Assembly (NCBI GenBank): GCA_021812385.1
Contig: JAKANO010000002.1
Coordinates: 1-64,000 of the forward strand
DNA length: 64,000 bases
Direction of reading: 5' to 3'
Source of the DNA: Pseudomonadota bacterium
GTDB lineage: Bacteria > Pseudomonadota > Gammaproteobacteria > Burkholderiales > Thiobacteraceae
The notes under the pieces were generated by a model. That model made no database searches, was not told the origin of the DNA, and saw only the letters and a list, made by a program, of their open reading frames with translations. The first letter of the stretch is position 1. Each line of letters starts with the position of its first letter. Positions 20,517 to 30,608 of this stretch are shown one piece after another. The translations under genes were made by a program, and so were the position numbers.

Positions 20517-21755
20517 TTAAACCTTGCGGAAAACCAAGGTGGCGTTGGTGCCGCCGAAGCCGAAGGAATTCGACAACACGACATCGATAGCCATGCGGCG
20601 CGCGGTGTTCGGCACGTAGTCCAAATCGCACTCCGGATCCTGCTCGAACATATTGATGGTCGGCGGTGCGATTTGGTCGCGGATCGCCAGTGCGCTAAAC
20701 ACCGACTCGATGCCGCCCGCCGCGCCCAGCAAGTGGCCGGTCATGGATTTGGTGGAACTCACGGCGAGTTTCTTCGCATGGTCGCCGAAACACAGCTTCA
20801 TCGCTCGCGTTTCCGCGATGTCGCCGAGCGGGGTCGATGTGCCATGGGCGTTGATGTAGTTGACGCCATCCGGGTTGATGTGGGCGTTGTTCAGGGCGTT
20901 GCGCATTGCACGTGCAGCGCCCGAGCCGTCTTCGGTCGGGGCGGTCATGTGGTAGGCGTCGGCGCTCATGCCATAACCTGCCAGCTCGCAGTAAATCTTG
21001 GCACCGCGCGCTTTGGCATGCTCGTACTCTTCCAGCACCAGCACACCTGCGCCCTCACCCATCACAAAGCCGTCACGGCCCGTATCCCAGGGCCGACTAG
21101 CGGTTGCAGGATCATCGTTGCGGGTCGAGAGTGCCTTGGCGGAGGCAAAGCCGCCAATTGCGAGCGGACAAACCGTCGATTCAGCGCCGCCGGCGACCAT
21201 GATGTCGGCGTCGCCGTATTCGATCAGCCGCGCCGATTCGCCAATGCTGTGATTGCCCGTCGCGCAGGCACTCACGCAAGATAGATTGGGCCCCTGAAAG
21301 CCGTACATGATCGACAGGTTGCCGGAAATCATGTTGATGATCGATGCCGGTATGAAAAATGGCGATATACGACGTGGGCCGTTCGCCAAATATTCAGTGT
21401 GCGTGTCTTCGATAAACTTCAGGCCACCGATGCCGGAGCCGATGTTGATGCCGATCCGCTCCGCATTCAAGGGCTTGGCTTCTAATCCCGCATCCTTGAT
21501 CGCTTGGATTCCAGCTGCCAGACCGTAGTGGATAAAGATATCCATGCGTCGTGCTTCTTTCGGAGAGAGGTATTGCCCGACGTCAAAATTTTTGACCTCG
21601 CCAGCGATCCTGGATGCGAAAACACTCGCGTCGAATTTGCTGATTCCGGTGATTCCGGAATGGCCGGCCACAATATTGGCCCAAGCGTCATCCACCGTAT
21701 TGCCTACCGGTGAAATGATGCCGAGGCCCGTGACGACTACTCTGCGTCTGGACAA
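20517..21755 (-). CDS. fabF: FabF, beta-ketoacyl-ACP synthase II
   Basis: Protein of 412 aa. Active-site C164 in [14 protein letters not shown], and the two catalytic His residues in [11 protein letters not shown] and [14 protein letters not shown] are all present. It condenses malonyl-ACP with growing acyl-ACP chains and is needed for cis-vaccenate formation. It is the last gene of the plsX-fabH-fabD-fabG-acpP-fabF operon, 37 bases after acpP. Confidence 0.97.
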   Translation of the reverse strand: MSRRRVVVTGLGIISPVGNTVDDAWANIVAGHSGITGISKFDASVFASRIAGEVKNFDVGQYLSPKEARRMDIFIHYGLAAGIQAIKDAGLEAKPLNAERIGINIGSGIGGLKFIEDTHTEYLANGPRRISPFFIPASIINMISGNLSIMYGFQGPNLSCVSACATGNHSIGESARLIEYGDADIMVAGGAESTVCPLAIGGFASAKALSTRNDDPATASRPWDTGRDGFVMGEGAGVLVLEEYEHAKARGAKIYCELAGYGMSADAYHMTAPTEDGSGAARAMRNALNNAHINPDGVNYINAHGTSTPLGDIAETRAMKLCFGDHAKKLAVSSTKSMTGHLLGAAGGIESVFSALAIRDQIAPPTINMFEQDPECDLDYVPNTARRMAIDVVLSNSFGFGGTNATLVFRKV

Positions 21756-21792
21756 GCTAGCTCCAAATGATGAGGGGGAAATACTGCGTTAA

Positions 21793-22029
21793 TTACTTAG
21801 GATGCGCGGCTACGTAGTCAACCGCTTGCTTGACGGTGGTGATTTTCTCGGCTTCTTCGTCAGGAATTTCGCAATCGAATTCTTCTTCCAAAGCCATCAC
21901 GAGTTCTACCGTATCCAACGAGTCGGCGCCCAAATCATCTACAAAAGAAGATTCGCTTTTCACTTCGGATTCGTTTACGCCTAACTGCTCGGCGACGATT
22001 TTCTTGACACGTTGTTCTACATTTTCCAT
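21793..22029 (-). CDS. acpP: AcpP, acyl carrier protein
   Basis: Protein of 78 aa, highly acidic, with the phosphopantetheine-attachment motif [18 protein letters not shown] (S37). It carries acyl intermediates as thioesters for the Fab enzymes and for PlsX. Its position between fabG and fabF is the standard one. A strong ribosome site (aaggaaggg on the minus strand) precedes the ATG, in line with very high expression. Confidence 0.98.
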   Translation of the reverse strand: MENVEQRVKKIVAEQLGVNESEVKSESSFVDDLGADSLDTVELVMALEEEFDCEIPDEEAEKITTVKQAVDYVAAHPK

Positions 22030-22103
22030 CTAAATTCCCTTCCTTTGGTGTAGTAGAAAAGCGGCGGTATTCTACCAAATAAATGGCGTCCGACCAAACC
22101 GCA

Positions 22104-22844
22104 TTAATCCATGTACATGCCGCCGTTTACATGCAATGTTGCACCAGTGATGTAACTGGCCTTATTTGAAGCTAAAAAGCCGACTGCAGCGGCGATATCC
22201 TCGACTTGGCCCAATCGGCCAAGCGGAATGTGGGTAAGCAGCGCTTGGCGCTGCTCATCTTTCAGCGCACGCGTCATATCGGTGTCGATGAATCCTGGCG
22301 CGACACAGTTGACGGTAATATTGCGGCTGCCGACCTCACGCGCCAGCGACTTGGAAAAACCCATGATCCCCGCCTTGGCCGCGGAATAATTGGTTTGACC
22401 CGCATTGCCCATGGCGCCGACTACCGAAGCGATACTGATAATGCGGCCATAACGCGCCTTCATCATGCCTTTCAGCACGATTTGGCTCATCCGAAATACG
22501 GATTTCAGATTGGTTTCCATGATGTCGTCCCACTCCGCTTCTTTCATGCGCATGAGCAAGTTGTCGCGGGTAATACCGGCGTTGTTGACCAAGATCGCGA
22601 CTTCACCGAACTGGCTACGGATGCTTTCCATCGCCGCTTCGATAGCGGGTCCTTCGTTGACGTTGAGCTTGAGTCCAACACCCTTAATTTGATTGTCGGA
22701 CAGGTACTGGCTGATGGCTTGGGCGCCGCTGTCGCTGGTTGCCGTACCGATTACGGTCGCGCCGAGACGACCCAATTCGATGGCGCAAGCTTGGCCGATA
22801 CCGCGACTAGCACCCGTAACTAAAGCGATTTGACCTTCCAGCAT
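22104..22844 (-). CDS. fabG: FabG, 3-oxoacyl-ACP reductase
   Basis: Protein of 246 aa of the short-chain dehydrogenase family. NADPH-binding TGASRGIGQA, the NNAG motif, and the Ser-Tyr-Lys catalytic set ending in NYSAAKAGIMG are intact. It reduces 3-oxoacyl-ACP in each elongation cycle. The AT-rich 77-base gap upstream (22845-22921) may hold an internal promoter that boosts fabG-acpP-fabF. Confidence 0.97.
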   Translation of the reverse strand: MLEGQIALVTGASRGIGQACAIELGRLGATVIGTATSDSGAQAISQYLSDNQIKGVGLKLNVNEGPAIEAAMESIRSQFGEVAILVNNAGITRDNLLMRMKEAEWDDIMETNLKSVFRMSQIVLKGMMKARYGRIISIASVVGAMGNAGQTNYSAAKAGIMGFSKSLAREVGSRNITVNCVAPGFIDTDMTRALKDEQRQALLTHIPLGRLGQVEDIAAAVGFLASNKASYITGATLHVNGGMYMD

Positions 22845-22921
22845 GGCACCCCTCCTACAAATTTTTCGTATTTTCGCGCATTAAACTAAATCAATAAATT
22901 ACTTTAATTTAATTAAATATC

Positions 22922-23854
22922 TTATTGTTTTAATTCTATTAAAGCCGAATCAATTGCCGCTTTATCGGTGAGCGCAAGCTGTTTCATGTCAGCCACGATA
23001 CGCTTATTCAAACCCATCAATATCTTGCCGGGCCCACACTCAGCTGCAACTTGAATGCCCATCTGCGCCATCTTTTGTATGCTCTCAACCCAGCGCACCG
23101 GGGAATGCAATTGTTTTACCAAGGCGGCTTTAATCGCATCGGGATCATCGAAATTCGCAACATCGGCATTTTGTAAAACCGGAATGCCGGGTTTAGTCAC
23201 CGCAACAGATTTCAAATATTCAGCCAAGCGCTCGGCGGCGGGTTGCATCAGCGCGCAATGCGAGGGCACCGAAACCGGCAAAGGCAGCGCACGTTTAGCG
23301 CCTTTGGCTTTGGCCAATTCCATGCCGCGCTCGACGGCTGATTTATTTCCGGCGATGACCACTTGCCCCGGCGAATTGAAATTGACCGCCTCCAGCACTT
23401 CACCTTGCGCCGCTTCGGCGCAGACCGCACGCACCGTTTCATCGTCCAAGCCCAAAATAGCGGCCATGGCGCCAACGCCTTCCGCGACCGCCTCTTGCAT
23501 CGCCTGCGCGCGGAATCGAACCAAGGGCAGCGCATCGGTGAAATGCAGCGCGCCAGCCGCGACCAAGGCGGTATATTCGCCCAGGCTGTGCCCCGCCATC
23601 ACTAGCGGAGCGTCACCGCCCAGGGCATGCCATGCGCGATGCGTCGCAATGCCGGCGGTCAACATGAGCGGCTGGGTATTGACCGTCATGTTCAGTGTCT
23701 CAACCGGCCCTTCCGTGACCAACTTCCATAGATCAAGTTTGAGCGTATCGGACGCCTCGGCAAAGGTATCGCGTACCACTGAAATACTTTCCAGACCGGA
23801 CATCATGCCGACCGATTGCGAACCCTGACCTGGAAAAACAAAAGCAAATTTCAT
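22922..23854 (-). CDS. fabD: FabD, malonyl-CoA:ACP transacylase
   Basis: Protein of 310 aa. It starts FAFVFPGQGSQSVGM, the nucleophile S90 sits in AGHSLGEYTAL and the catalytic His in SVPSHCALMQPA. It loads malonyl groups onto AcpP for FabH and FabF. It lies 31 bases after fabH in the operon. Confidence 0.97.
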   Translation of the reverse strand: MKFAFVFPGQGSQSVGMMSGLESISVVRDTFAEASDTLKLDLWKLVTEGPVETLNMTVNTQPLMLTAGIATHRAWHALGGDAPLVMAGHSLGEYTALVAAGALHFTDALPLVRFRAQAMQEAVAEGVGAMAAILGLDDETVRAVCAEAAQGEVLEAVNFNSPGQVVIAGNKSAVERGMELAKAKGAKRALPLPVSVPSHCALMQPAAERLAEYLKSVAVTKPGIPVLQNADVANFDDPDAIKAALVKQLHSPVRWVESIQKMAQMGIQVAAECGPGKILMGLNKRIVADMKQLALTDKAAIDSALIELKQ

Positions 23855-23885
23855 GGTGACTGATCTCGTTAAATATCTAGCGCGG

Positions 23886-24845
23886 TTAAAATTTCACCAG
23901 CACGGAACCCCACGTAAAACCACCGCCGAACGCTTCCATCAAAACGGTCTCGCCGCGCTGAATGCGACCATCGCGCACAGCGGTATCGAGCGCCAGCGGA
24001 ATGGATGCGGCGGAAGTATTGCCATGCGTATCCACCGTCACCACCACGTGATCCATGCTCATGCCAAGCTTTTTCGCAGTCGCCTGGATGATGCGAATAT
24101 TGGCTTGATGCGGCACCAGCCAATCGATTTGACTCTTTTCCATAGCATTTGCATTCAAGGTCTCGTCTACGATGGCATCCAAAGTGTTGACGGCCATTTT
24201 AAAAACGGCATTGCCTTCCATTTGAATCAGCGCCTTATTCTCATAGCCTGCCGACGGTCCCGCCGGCACTTTGAGCAGCGCTTCATGCCGGCCGTCGGTA
24301 TGAATATGCGTCGATATAATGCCCGGCTCGGCGCTGGCTTGCAGCACCACAGCGCCTGCGCCATCACCCCACAAAATACAGTTGGAGCGGTCATTCCAAT
24401 CGGTGATGCGGGACAGCGTTTCCGCGCCAATCACCAACACATGCTTGCAAGCCCCGGAACGCATAAATTGATCCGCCGTGGTCAGCGCAAAAATAAACCC
24501 GCTACAAACTGCTTGCAGATCAAAAGCCGGGCAGCCGTTGATAATGCCGAGCTTTTGCTGCACCAAGCAGGCCACACTGGGAAAAATAAAGTCCGGCGTA
24601 GTGGTCGCCACTAAAATCAAATCGATTTGGTTTGGCTCAATGCCTGCCGCTTCTATCGCCTTGAGTGCGGCTGCGGTCGCCAAGTCGCTGGTGGTTTCGT
24701 TTTCAGCGGCGATGTGGCGCTCGCGAATGCCGGTGCGCGTGACGATCCATTCGTCCGAGGTATCGACACGTTTTTCCAACTCAGCGTTGGTCAGAATGTA
24801 TTCCGGAAGATAACTTCCGGTTCCGATGATGCGCGCGTAGCTCAT
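23886..24845 (-). CDS. fabH: FabH, beta-ketoacyl-ACP synthase III
   Basis: Protein of 319 aa. I start at the ATG at 24845, which overlaps the plsX stop (ATGA); a longer frame reaching 25061 only runs through plsX. Active-site C114 in [13 protein letters not shown], His in VPHQANIRI and Asn in [11 protein letters not shown] form the KAS III triad. It starts fatty acid synthesis from acetyl-CoA and malonyl-ACP. Confidence 0.97.
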   Translation of the reverse strand: MSYARIIGTGSYLPEYILTNAELEKRVDTSDEWIVTRTGIRERHIAAENETTSDLATAAALKAIEAAGIEPNQIDLILVATTTPDFIFPSVACLVQQKLGIINGCPAFDLQAVCSGFIFALTTADQFMRSGACKHVLVIGAETLSRITDWNDRSNCILWGDGAGAVVLQASAEPGIISTHIHTDGRHEALLKVPAGPSAGYENKALIQMEGNAVFKMAVNTLDAIVDETLNANAMEKSQIDWLVPHQANIRIIQATAKKLGMSMDHVVVTVDTHGNTSAASIPLALDTAVRDGRIQRGETVLMEAFGGGFTWGSVLVKF

Positions 24846-25861
24846 ACCGTAGCAGCCGGATGTTCGAGCGCAATCTGCTCGGTAATGCGGCGTAATACGC
24901 CGCGACGGCATTCCGCGATGGCACGGTTCAAAGCAAACTGGAAAGCGAATGCGTCGGCGCTGCCATGGCTCTTGATCACGATGCCGCGCAAACCGAGCAA
25001 GCTGGCGCCGTTGTAGCGCCGTGGGTCGATGCGCTTTTTGAAGCGCATCAGCACCGGCCACGCTAGCAGCGCCGCCAGTTTGGACAACAGGCCGTGCTTA
25101 AATTCTTGTTTCAGGAAAGCGCCCATCATCTGCGCAAGGCCTTCCGAAGTCTTCAGCGCAACATTGCCGACGAAACCATCGCATACCACCACATCGGTGG
25201 TGCCTTTATAGATGTCATCACCTTCAACGTTACCATAAAAATTCAAGTGACTTTGGCGCAGCAACTCGCCGGCCTCCTTCACCACATCATTACCCTTGAT
25301 CGCTTCCGCGCCGATGTTGAGCAGCCCCACGCTGGGACGCGGCAAGTCCTCGACCGCCGAGGCCAACATCGCGCCCATGATGCCGAATTGCAGCAAATCC
25401 GCAGGGCTGCAATCGACGTTGGCGCCCAGGTCCAGCACATAGGCCCGCCCCTTGAAGGTCGGGAGTACGGTGCAAATGGCGGGGCGGTCGATGCCGGGCA
25501 GGGTTTTCAACACGAATTTGGACAGCGCCATCAAGGCGGCGGTATTGCCGGCGCTGACCGCTGCCTGCGCCTCGCCGGTTTTCACCAGGTCGATGGCAAC
25601 CCGCATGGAAGAGTCTTTTTTATTGCGCATGGCCGCCACCAAGGAGTCATCCATGGTCACGACTTCGGTTGCGTGATGAATGCGTAAACGTGGGCCGACC
25701 GCGCGCTTGTGCGCGGCGAGTTCGGCCTCCAGGGCATCGCGTAGTCCGACCAAAATGATATTCACTTCCGGATCAAGGTCGAGCACGGCGAGCGCGGCAG
25801 GAACCGTCACGTGGGGACCGTGATCGCCCCCCATGGCGTCTATTGCTACAGAGATATGCAT
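24842..25861 (-). CDS. plsX: PlsX, phosphate acyltransferase
   Basis: Protein of 339 aa beginning [14 protein letters not shown], the PlsX signature. It converts acyl-ACP to acyl-phosphate for PlsY, linking fatty acid synthesis to phospholipid synthesis at the membrane. Other conserved blocks are [15 protein letters not shown] and [18 protein letters not shown]. It lies between rpmF and fabH, as in most proteobacteria. Confidence 0.97.
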   Translation of the reverse strand: MHISVAIDAMGGDHGPHVTVPAALAVLDLDPEVNIILVGLRDALEAELAAHKRAVGPRLRIHHATEVVTMDDSLVAAMRNKKDSSMRVAIDLVKTGEAQAAVSAGNTAALMALSKFVLKTLPGIDRPAICTVLPTFKGRAYVLDLGANVDCSPADLLQFGIMGAMLASAVEDLPRPSVGLLNIGAEAIKGNDVVKEAGELLRQSHLNFYGNVEGDDIYKGTTDVVVCDGFVGNVALKTSEGLAQMMGAFLKQEFKHGLLSKLAALLAWPVLMRFKKRIDPRRYNGASLLGLRGIVIKSHGSADAFAFQFALNRAIAECRRGVLRRITEQIALEHPAATV

Positions 25862-25897
25862 TGAAACGCTAGCGCTATCCGCGCTTGCGGAAAGCGC

Positions 25898-26077
25898 TTA
25901 TTCGCCTTTGGACTTCAAGACTTTCTTGCCGCGGTAGTAACCGCTGGGGCTGATGTGGTGACGCAGATGCGCCTCGCCCGTCGTCGGTTCCACGGCCAAC
26001 GGTGGGTTGGTCAAGAAATCGTGCGAGCGGTGCATACCGCGCTTGGACGGGGACTTTTTGTTCTGTTGTACAGCCAT
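25898..26077 (-). CDS. rpmF: RpmF, ribosomal protein L32
   Basis: Protein of 59 aa translated by hand on the minus strand: it starts [20 protein letters not shown] and ends with a basic segment ([13 protein letters not shown]). The N-terminal block is diagnostic of bacterial L32. The zinc Cys residues found in some L32 forms are absent, so this is the Zn-independent type. An aaggagt ribosome site lies nine bases before the ATG. It is between yceD and plsX, the standard order. Confidence 0.97.
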   Translation of the reverse strand: MAVQQNKKSPSKRGMHRSHDFLTNPPLAVEPTTGEAHLRHHISPSGYYRGKKVLKSKGE

Positions 26078-26098
26078 GATACTAACTCCTTAAAACAA

Positions 26099-26593
26099 TC
26101 ACTCTTTATTGGTCTTCAACCGCGCTAAAGCCGCGAACGGGTGAAGCTTGCCGGTATCGGCCGCCGGACGTCCCTTACAGACATCATCAGCATGGTGCGG
26201 CGCCATCGGCAACGCCAGCAGTATTTCATCTTCCACTAACGCTACAACCTGCATGTCGCGTTGTATCGGGATGCAATCCGGGGCATCCGGATCGTCCTCA
26301 TCTAATAACGCTTGCGCTTCACTCACCAACAGCATCGACGAATCGATCTGCAACGGATAGTCCATCGGTTCTAAGCAGCGCTGACATAACAATTTAAGGC
26401 TGCCGCCAACCTCACAACGCAGCCCTGGGGCAGCGCCTTCGTTGACGAAACCAGTCAACTTAAAATGCACTGCGCCATCAAACGACGTCAGACTCTCTTG
26501 CAGGCGTTTAAGCCGAATCAGCTCGATGTCGCCTTCTAAGCATTTGTGCCCTCGCGCAAACTCGAGCGGATCTGGTACAACCTGTTCAGACAT
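26099..26593 (-). CDS. yceD: YceD (DUF177) protein
   Basis: Protein of 164 aa from the ATG at 26593. It carries the DUF177 core: LKLLCQRCLEPMDYPL with the conserved Cys pair, then acidic EDEILLALPMAPHH. YceD in plants and bacteria has been linked to 23S rRNA accumulation. Always upstream of rpmF; here the spacing is 21 bases, so the two are co-transcribed. The divergent pycA begins 53 bases away. Confidence 0.92.
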   Translation of the reverse strand: MSEQVVPDPLEFARGHKCLEGDIELIRLKRLQESLTSFDGAVHFKLTGFVNEGAAPGLRCEVGGSLKLLCQRCLEPMDYPLQIDSSMLLVSEAQALLDEDDPDAPDCIPIQRDMQVVALVEDEILLALPMAPHHADDVCKGRPAADTGKLHPFAALARLKTNKE

Positions 26594-26646
26594 AAGCCGC
26601 GCATGATACAATTTTGGGCTTTAGCTGTCAAAACGAGAGTTTACGC

Positions 26647-28065
26647 GTGTTCAAAAAGATCTTAGTGGCCAATCGGGGGGAAATCGCGGTGCGCATCGTG
26701 CGCGCCTGCTCCGAAATGGGAATTAAGTCGGTCGCCATCTACACCGATGCCGACCGCCACGCGCTACACGTCAAAAAGGCCGACGAAGCTTATAACCTGG
26801 GCTCAGATCCGGTGTTGGGCTATCTGAACGCACATAATATCGTCAATTTGGCCGTCGCATCCGGCTGCGATGCGCTGCATCCCGGCTATGGGTTCCTCTC
26901 GGAAAACCCGCAATTGGCCGAAGTTTGCGCGCGGCGCGGCATCAAATTCATCGGCCCGGACGCCGCCGTGATCCGCCAAATGGGCGACAAAATCGCCGCG
27001 CGCCAAGCCATGATCAAGGCCGGCATCCCGGTGATCCCGGGTTCGGAAGGCAACTTGGCTTCGGTCGACGAAGCCGTGCAGTTAGCCAAGAAAATCGGCT
27101 ATCCGGTGATGCTCAAAGCCACCAACGGCGGCGGCGGACGCGGCATCCGGCGCTGCAATAGCGAAGAAGAGCTCCTCAAGAACTTCGACCGCGTCGTGTC
27201 CGAAGCCAGCAAGGCCTTCGGCAAACCGGAAGTATTCCTGGAAAAAGCCGTAGTCAACCCGCGCCATATCGAGGTGCAAGTGCTGGGCGACAGCTTCGGC
27301 AATGTAATCCATCTATATGAGCGCGACTGCTCGATCCAACGCCGCAACCAAAAGCTGATCGAGATTGCGCCCTCGCCCCAGTTGACCGAATTGCAGCGCC
27401 AATACATCGGCAAGCTCGCGGCGCAAGCCGGCCGTGCGGTGAAATACGTCAATGCCGGGACCATCGAGTTCCTGCTCGATTCCGACAACCAGTTCTACTT
27501 CATGGAAATGAACACGCGCTTGCAGGTGGAGCATACCGTGACGGAAAGCATCACCGGCGTGGATATCGTGCAAGAGCAAATCCGTATCGCCAGCGGCCTG
27601 CCCTTGCAATACAAGCAGACCGATATCAGCTATCGCGGCTTCGCCATGGAATTCCGTATCAATGCCGAAGACCCGCAAAACGATTTCCTGCCGAGCTTCG
27701 GCCGCGTCACGCGCTATTACGCGCCGGGCGGCCCGGGCGTGCGCACCGATGCGGCGATGTACACAGGCTATGTCATCCCGCCCTATTACGATTCGATGTG
27801 CGCCAAGCTCACGGTTTGGAATCTGACATGGGAAGGCGTCGTGGCCCGCGGTCGTCGCGCCTTGAATGACATGGTGGTATATGGCGTCAAGACCACCATA
27901 CCTTATTACCAGCAAATTTTGCAAAATACTGAATTTCGTGCCGGCAAGTTCGACACCAGCTTCGTGGAAACCCATCCCGAACTGACGCAATACCAAACCC
28001 CGCGGCCCAAGGAATTGTTGGCGGTCGCCATCGCTAGCGCGATTGCGGCTCATGAAGGTCTTTAA
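26647..28065 (+). CDS. pycA: Pyruvate carboxylase subunit A (biotin carboxylase)
   Basis: Protein of 472 aa from the GTG at 26647 (VFKKILVANRGEIAVRI); a TTG at 26614 would add a tail foreign to the family. It is an ATP-grasp enzyme with ATP loop GGGGRGIR and catalytic EMNTRLQVEHTVTE. It carboxylates the biotin on the partner subunit with bicarbonate and ATP. The next gene encodes a carboxyltransferase-biotinyl protein rather than AccB, so this is the two-subunit pyruvate carboxylase, not the fatty-acid AccC. Confidence 0.9.
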   Translation: MFKKILVANRGEIAVRIVRACSEMGIKSVAIYTDADRHALHVKKADEAYNLGSDPVLGYLNAHNIVNLAVASGCDALHPGYGFLSENPQLAEVCARRGIKFIGPDAAVIRQMGDKIAARQAMIKAGIPVIPGSEGNLASVDEAVQLAKKIGYPVMLKATNGGGGRGIRRCNSEEELLKNFDRVVSEASKAFGKPEVFLEKAVVNPRHIEVQVLGDSFGNVIHLYERDCSIQRRNQKLIEIAPSPQLTELQRQYIGKLAAQAGRAVKYVNAGTIEFLLDSDNQFYFMEMNTRLQVEHTVTESITGVDIVQEQIRIASGLPLQYKQTDISYRGFAMEFRINAEDPQNDFLPSFGRVTRYYAPGGPGVRTDAAMYTGYVIPPYYDSMCAKLTVWNLTWEGVVARGRRALNDMVVYGVKTTIPYYQQILQNTEFRAGKFDTSFVETHPELTQYQTPRPKELLAVAIASAIAAHEGL

Positions 28066-28084
28066 AGAGATGGTGTTTTAAGCA

Positions 28085-29926
28085 ATGACGAAAATCCACA
28101 TTACCGAATTAGTCCTGCGCGACGGCCACCAATCCCTGCTCGCCACGCGCATGCGCACCGAAGACATGCTGCCTATCCTGTCAAAATTGGATAACGCCGG
28201 ATTCTGGTCACTGGAAGCCTGGGGCGGCGCGACCTTCGACGCCTGCGTACGTTTTTTGCGTGAAGATCCCTGGGATCGCCTGCAGACGCTGCGCAAGAAC
28301 CTGCCGAACTCGCGCATTCAAATGCTGCTGCGCGGCCAGAATTTGCTCGGCTATCGCCATTACCCCGACGACGTGGCGCGCGCCTTCGTGCAAAAATCCG
28401 CCGATAAGGGGGTCGATGTATTCCGCGTGTTCGACGCCATGAACGACTTGCGCAACCTGCGCGTCACCATCGAAGCGGTGAAAAAAGCCGGCAAGCACGC
28501 CGAAGGCACGCTGTGCTACACCACCAGCCCGGTGCACGATATTCCGCACTTCGTCGGCCTGGCCAAAGAACTCGAAGCCATGGGCTGCGACACGCTCGCC
28601 ATCAAGGATATGGCCGGCCTGCTCACGCCCTATACCACCGCCGAATTGGTAAAAGCCATCAAGGCCGCGGTCAAGATGCCGATCCACATTCACAGTCATG
28701 CCACCTCCGGCTTGTCCGCCATGAGTTTCCTCAAAGGCGTGGAAGCCGGCGCCACCATGCTCGACACCTGCAATTCCGCGCTTGGCGAAGGCGCCAGCCA
28801 CAGCTCGACCGAGAGCATCGTCGCCGCCTTGCAAGGCACCGAATTCGATACCGGCCTGAACCTGGCGCAGCTGCAAGAGATCACCGCCTACTTCCGCGAA
28901 GTGCGCAAGAAATATTGGCAGTTCGAGAGCGAATTCACCGGCGTCGATACGCGCGTGCTAGTGAATCAAGTTCCGGGCGGCATGATCTCTAATCTGTCCA
29001 ACCAGTTAAAAGAACAAGGCGCGCTGAATCGCATGGACGAAGTGCTGGCCGAGATTCCGCGCGTGCGCGAAGACTTGGGCTTTCCACCCTTGGTGACGCC
29101 CACCTCGCAAATCGTCGGCACCCAGGCCGTGCTCAATGTGCTCACCGGTGGACGCTACAAGAGCGTGACCACCGAGGTGAAGCACTACCTGCAAGGCTTG
29201 TACGGAAAGGCGCCGGGGCAAATCAATCAAGAAGTGCGCAGCCTGGCCATCGGCAGCCTCGACGTCATCACCTGCCGCCCGGCCGATTTATTGGAACCGG
29301 AGCTCGACAAGCTGCGCGCCGAAATCGAAGGCCTTGCCAAATCCGAGGAAGACACCCTCACCTACGCCATGTTCCCCGACTTGGCGCGCACCTACTTCCA
29401 AGAGCGCGCCGCCGGCACGCTGAAGACCGAACCGCTGCTGCCCAAGGAAGCGGCACAAGCGGGTGGACAGCGCTTCGCGCCCAACGAATTTAAGATCACG
29501 CTGCACGGCGAGACCTATCACATCAAGCTGACCGGCAGCGGCCAGGCCGGCGAAGACCAACGGCCGTTCTATGTCTCGGTGGATGGCGTGAACGAGGAAG
29601 TATTCGTCGACACCCTGAGCGAGGTCGCGGTCGGCGGCGGTAACGGCGCACGCGCCAAGGCCAAGAGCAACGCGCCCGAGGCCGGCAAGCGCCCGCGCCC
29701 GTCGCACCAAGGCCATGTCACCACCGCCATGCCCGGCGCCATCGTCGATGTGCTGGTGGAAGTCGGCAAAAAAGTCAAAGCCGGCGACCCGGTGCTGGTG
29801 ATCGAAGCCATGAAAATGGAAAACGAAATCCAGGCGCCGGTGAGCGGCACCGTGATCGGCGTGTTCGTCGCCAAGGGCGACACCGTCACGCCGGACGAAG
29901 CGCTGCTGGAAATTCAGGCGGAATAA
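28085..29926 (+). CDS. pycB: Pyruvate carboxylase subunit B (OadA-like, biotinylated)
   Basis: Protein of 613 aa. The N-terminal carboxyltransferase barrel has LVLRDGHQSLLATRM and the active-site Lys in LAIKDMAGL; the C-terminal biotinyl domain has EAMKMENE with K577 as the biotin site, preceded by a Pro/Lys-rich linker. It moves CO2 from biotin to pyruvate to make oxaloacetate. The homologous oxaloacetate decarboxylase alpha would need the membrane OadB and OadG, which are absent, so the anaplerotic enzyme is the better call. Confidence 0.9.
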   Translation: MTKIHITELVLRDGHQSLLATRMRTEDMLPILSKLDNAGFWSLEAWGGATFDACVRFLREDPWDRLQTLRKNLPNSRIQMLLRGQNLLGYRHYPDDVARAFVQKSADKGVDVFRVFDAMNDLRNLRVTIEAVKKAGKHAEGTLCYTTSPVHDIPHFVGLAKELEAMGCDTLAIKDMAGLLTPYTTAELVKAIKAAVKMPIHIHSHATSGLSAMSFLKGVEAGATMLDTCNSALGEGASHSSTESIVAALQGTEFDTGLNLAQLQEITAYFREVRKKYWQFESEFTGVDTRVLVNQVPGGMISNLSNQLKEQGALNRMDEVLAEIPRVREDLGFPPLVTPTSQIVGTQAVLNVLTGGRYKSVTTEVKHYLQGLYGKAPGQINQEVRSLAIGSLDVITCRPADLLEPELDKLRAEIEGLAKSEEDTLTYAMFPDLARTYFQERAAGTLKTEPLLPKEAAQAGGQRFAPNEFKITLHGETYHIKLTGSGQAGEDQRPFYVSVDGVNEEVFVDTLSEVAVGGGNGARAKAKSNAPEAGKRPRPSHQGHVTTAMPGAIVDVLVEVGKKVKAGDPVLVIEAMKMENEIQAPVSGTVIGVFVAKGDTVTPDEALLEIQAE

Positions 29927-29932
29927 TAAGCT

Positions 29933-29992
29933 GTAGGGGTCGGGCATGCCCGACCCGCTTTGGCTACCGGGCGAGGCATGCCTCGCCCCTAC
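29933..29992. repeat. REPIN-like palindromic element
   Basis: 60 bp bounded by gtagggg and its inverse cccctac. Inside are two perfect palindromes, ggtcgggcatgcccgacc (29938-29955) and gggcgaggcatgcctcgccc (29969-29988). Two inverted REP units around a short spacer form a REPIN, normally moved by a RAYT transposase encoded elsewhere. It sits right after the pycB stop and could also shape the pycB 3' end. Confidence 0.75.
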
Positions 29993-30010
29993 ACCGTGCT
30001 AAAAACTTTT

Positions 30011-30589
30011 ATGACCACTCTCGTCCTCGCCTCCTCCTCCCCCTATCGTCGCGAACTGCTGGCACGGCTGCGCCTGCCGTTCGAGGTACTGTCGCCCGAT
30101 GTAGATGAAACGCCCTTGGCCAACGAGGCGCCGCAGGACACCGCGCAGCGCTTGGCGCAACTGAAGGCACGTGCGGTCGCGGACAGATTCCCCGACGCGC
30201 TGATTATCGGTTCCGACCAAGTCGCCCTGTTGGGCACCGCGCAAATCGGCAAACCGCACACCTTCGAGAACGCCAAGAAACAATTGCAGGCCGCCAGCGG
30301 CCGCAGCATGGTGTTTCATACCGCGCTCTGCCTGTACAACAGCAAGAGCGGCAACATGCAGACGCGCGTAGTGCCGATCACCATCCAATTCCGCACCCTG
30401 AGCGATGCCGTGATCGAGCGTTATTTGACCGCCGAGCAGCCGTACAACTGCGCCGGCAGCGCCAAATCGGAAGGCTTGGGCATTGCGCTGATTGCACGCT
30501 TCGAAGGCGAGGATCCGAACGCGCTGGTGGGACTACCCTTGATCGCCTTGGTCGATATGCTGCATCAAGAAGGCGTCGCCGTACCCTAA
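30011..30589 (+). CDS. yceF: Maf-family nucleotide pyrophosphatase (YceF type)
   Basis: Protein of 192 aa from the ATG at 30011; upstream in-frame starts lie in the REPIN. Family motifs are [21 protein letters not shown] and [10 protein letters not shown]. The YceF branch hydrolyses m7GTP and related modified nucleotides to keep them out of RNA. It precedes a methyltransferase gene and belongs to the conserved block between yceD and rne. Confidence 0.9.
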   Translation: MTTLVLASSSPYRRELLARLRLPFEVLSPDVDETPLANEAPQDTAQRLAQLKARAVADRFPDALIIGSDQVALLGTAQIGKPHTFENAKKQLQAASGRSMVFHTALCLYNSKSGNMQTRVVPITIQFRTLSDAVIERYLTAEQPYNCAGSAKSEGLGIALIARFEGEDPNALVGLPLIALVDMLHQEGVAVP

Positions 30590-30608
30590 TCATTTTCAAG
30601 GCGACACC

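Noticed and set aside
24846..25061. N-terminal extension of FabH by 72 residues
   Set aside because: The extension lies wholly inside plsX in another frame; the ATGA overlap start gives the normal 319-residue protein.
28085..29926. Oxaloacetate decarboxylase alpha subunit
   Set aside because: The sodium-pump subunits OadB and OadG are absent, and a biotin carboxylase gene is directly upstream.
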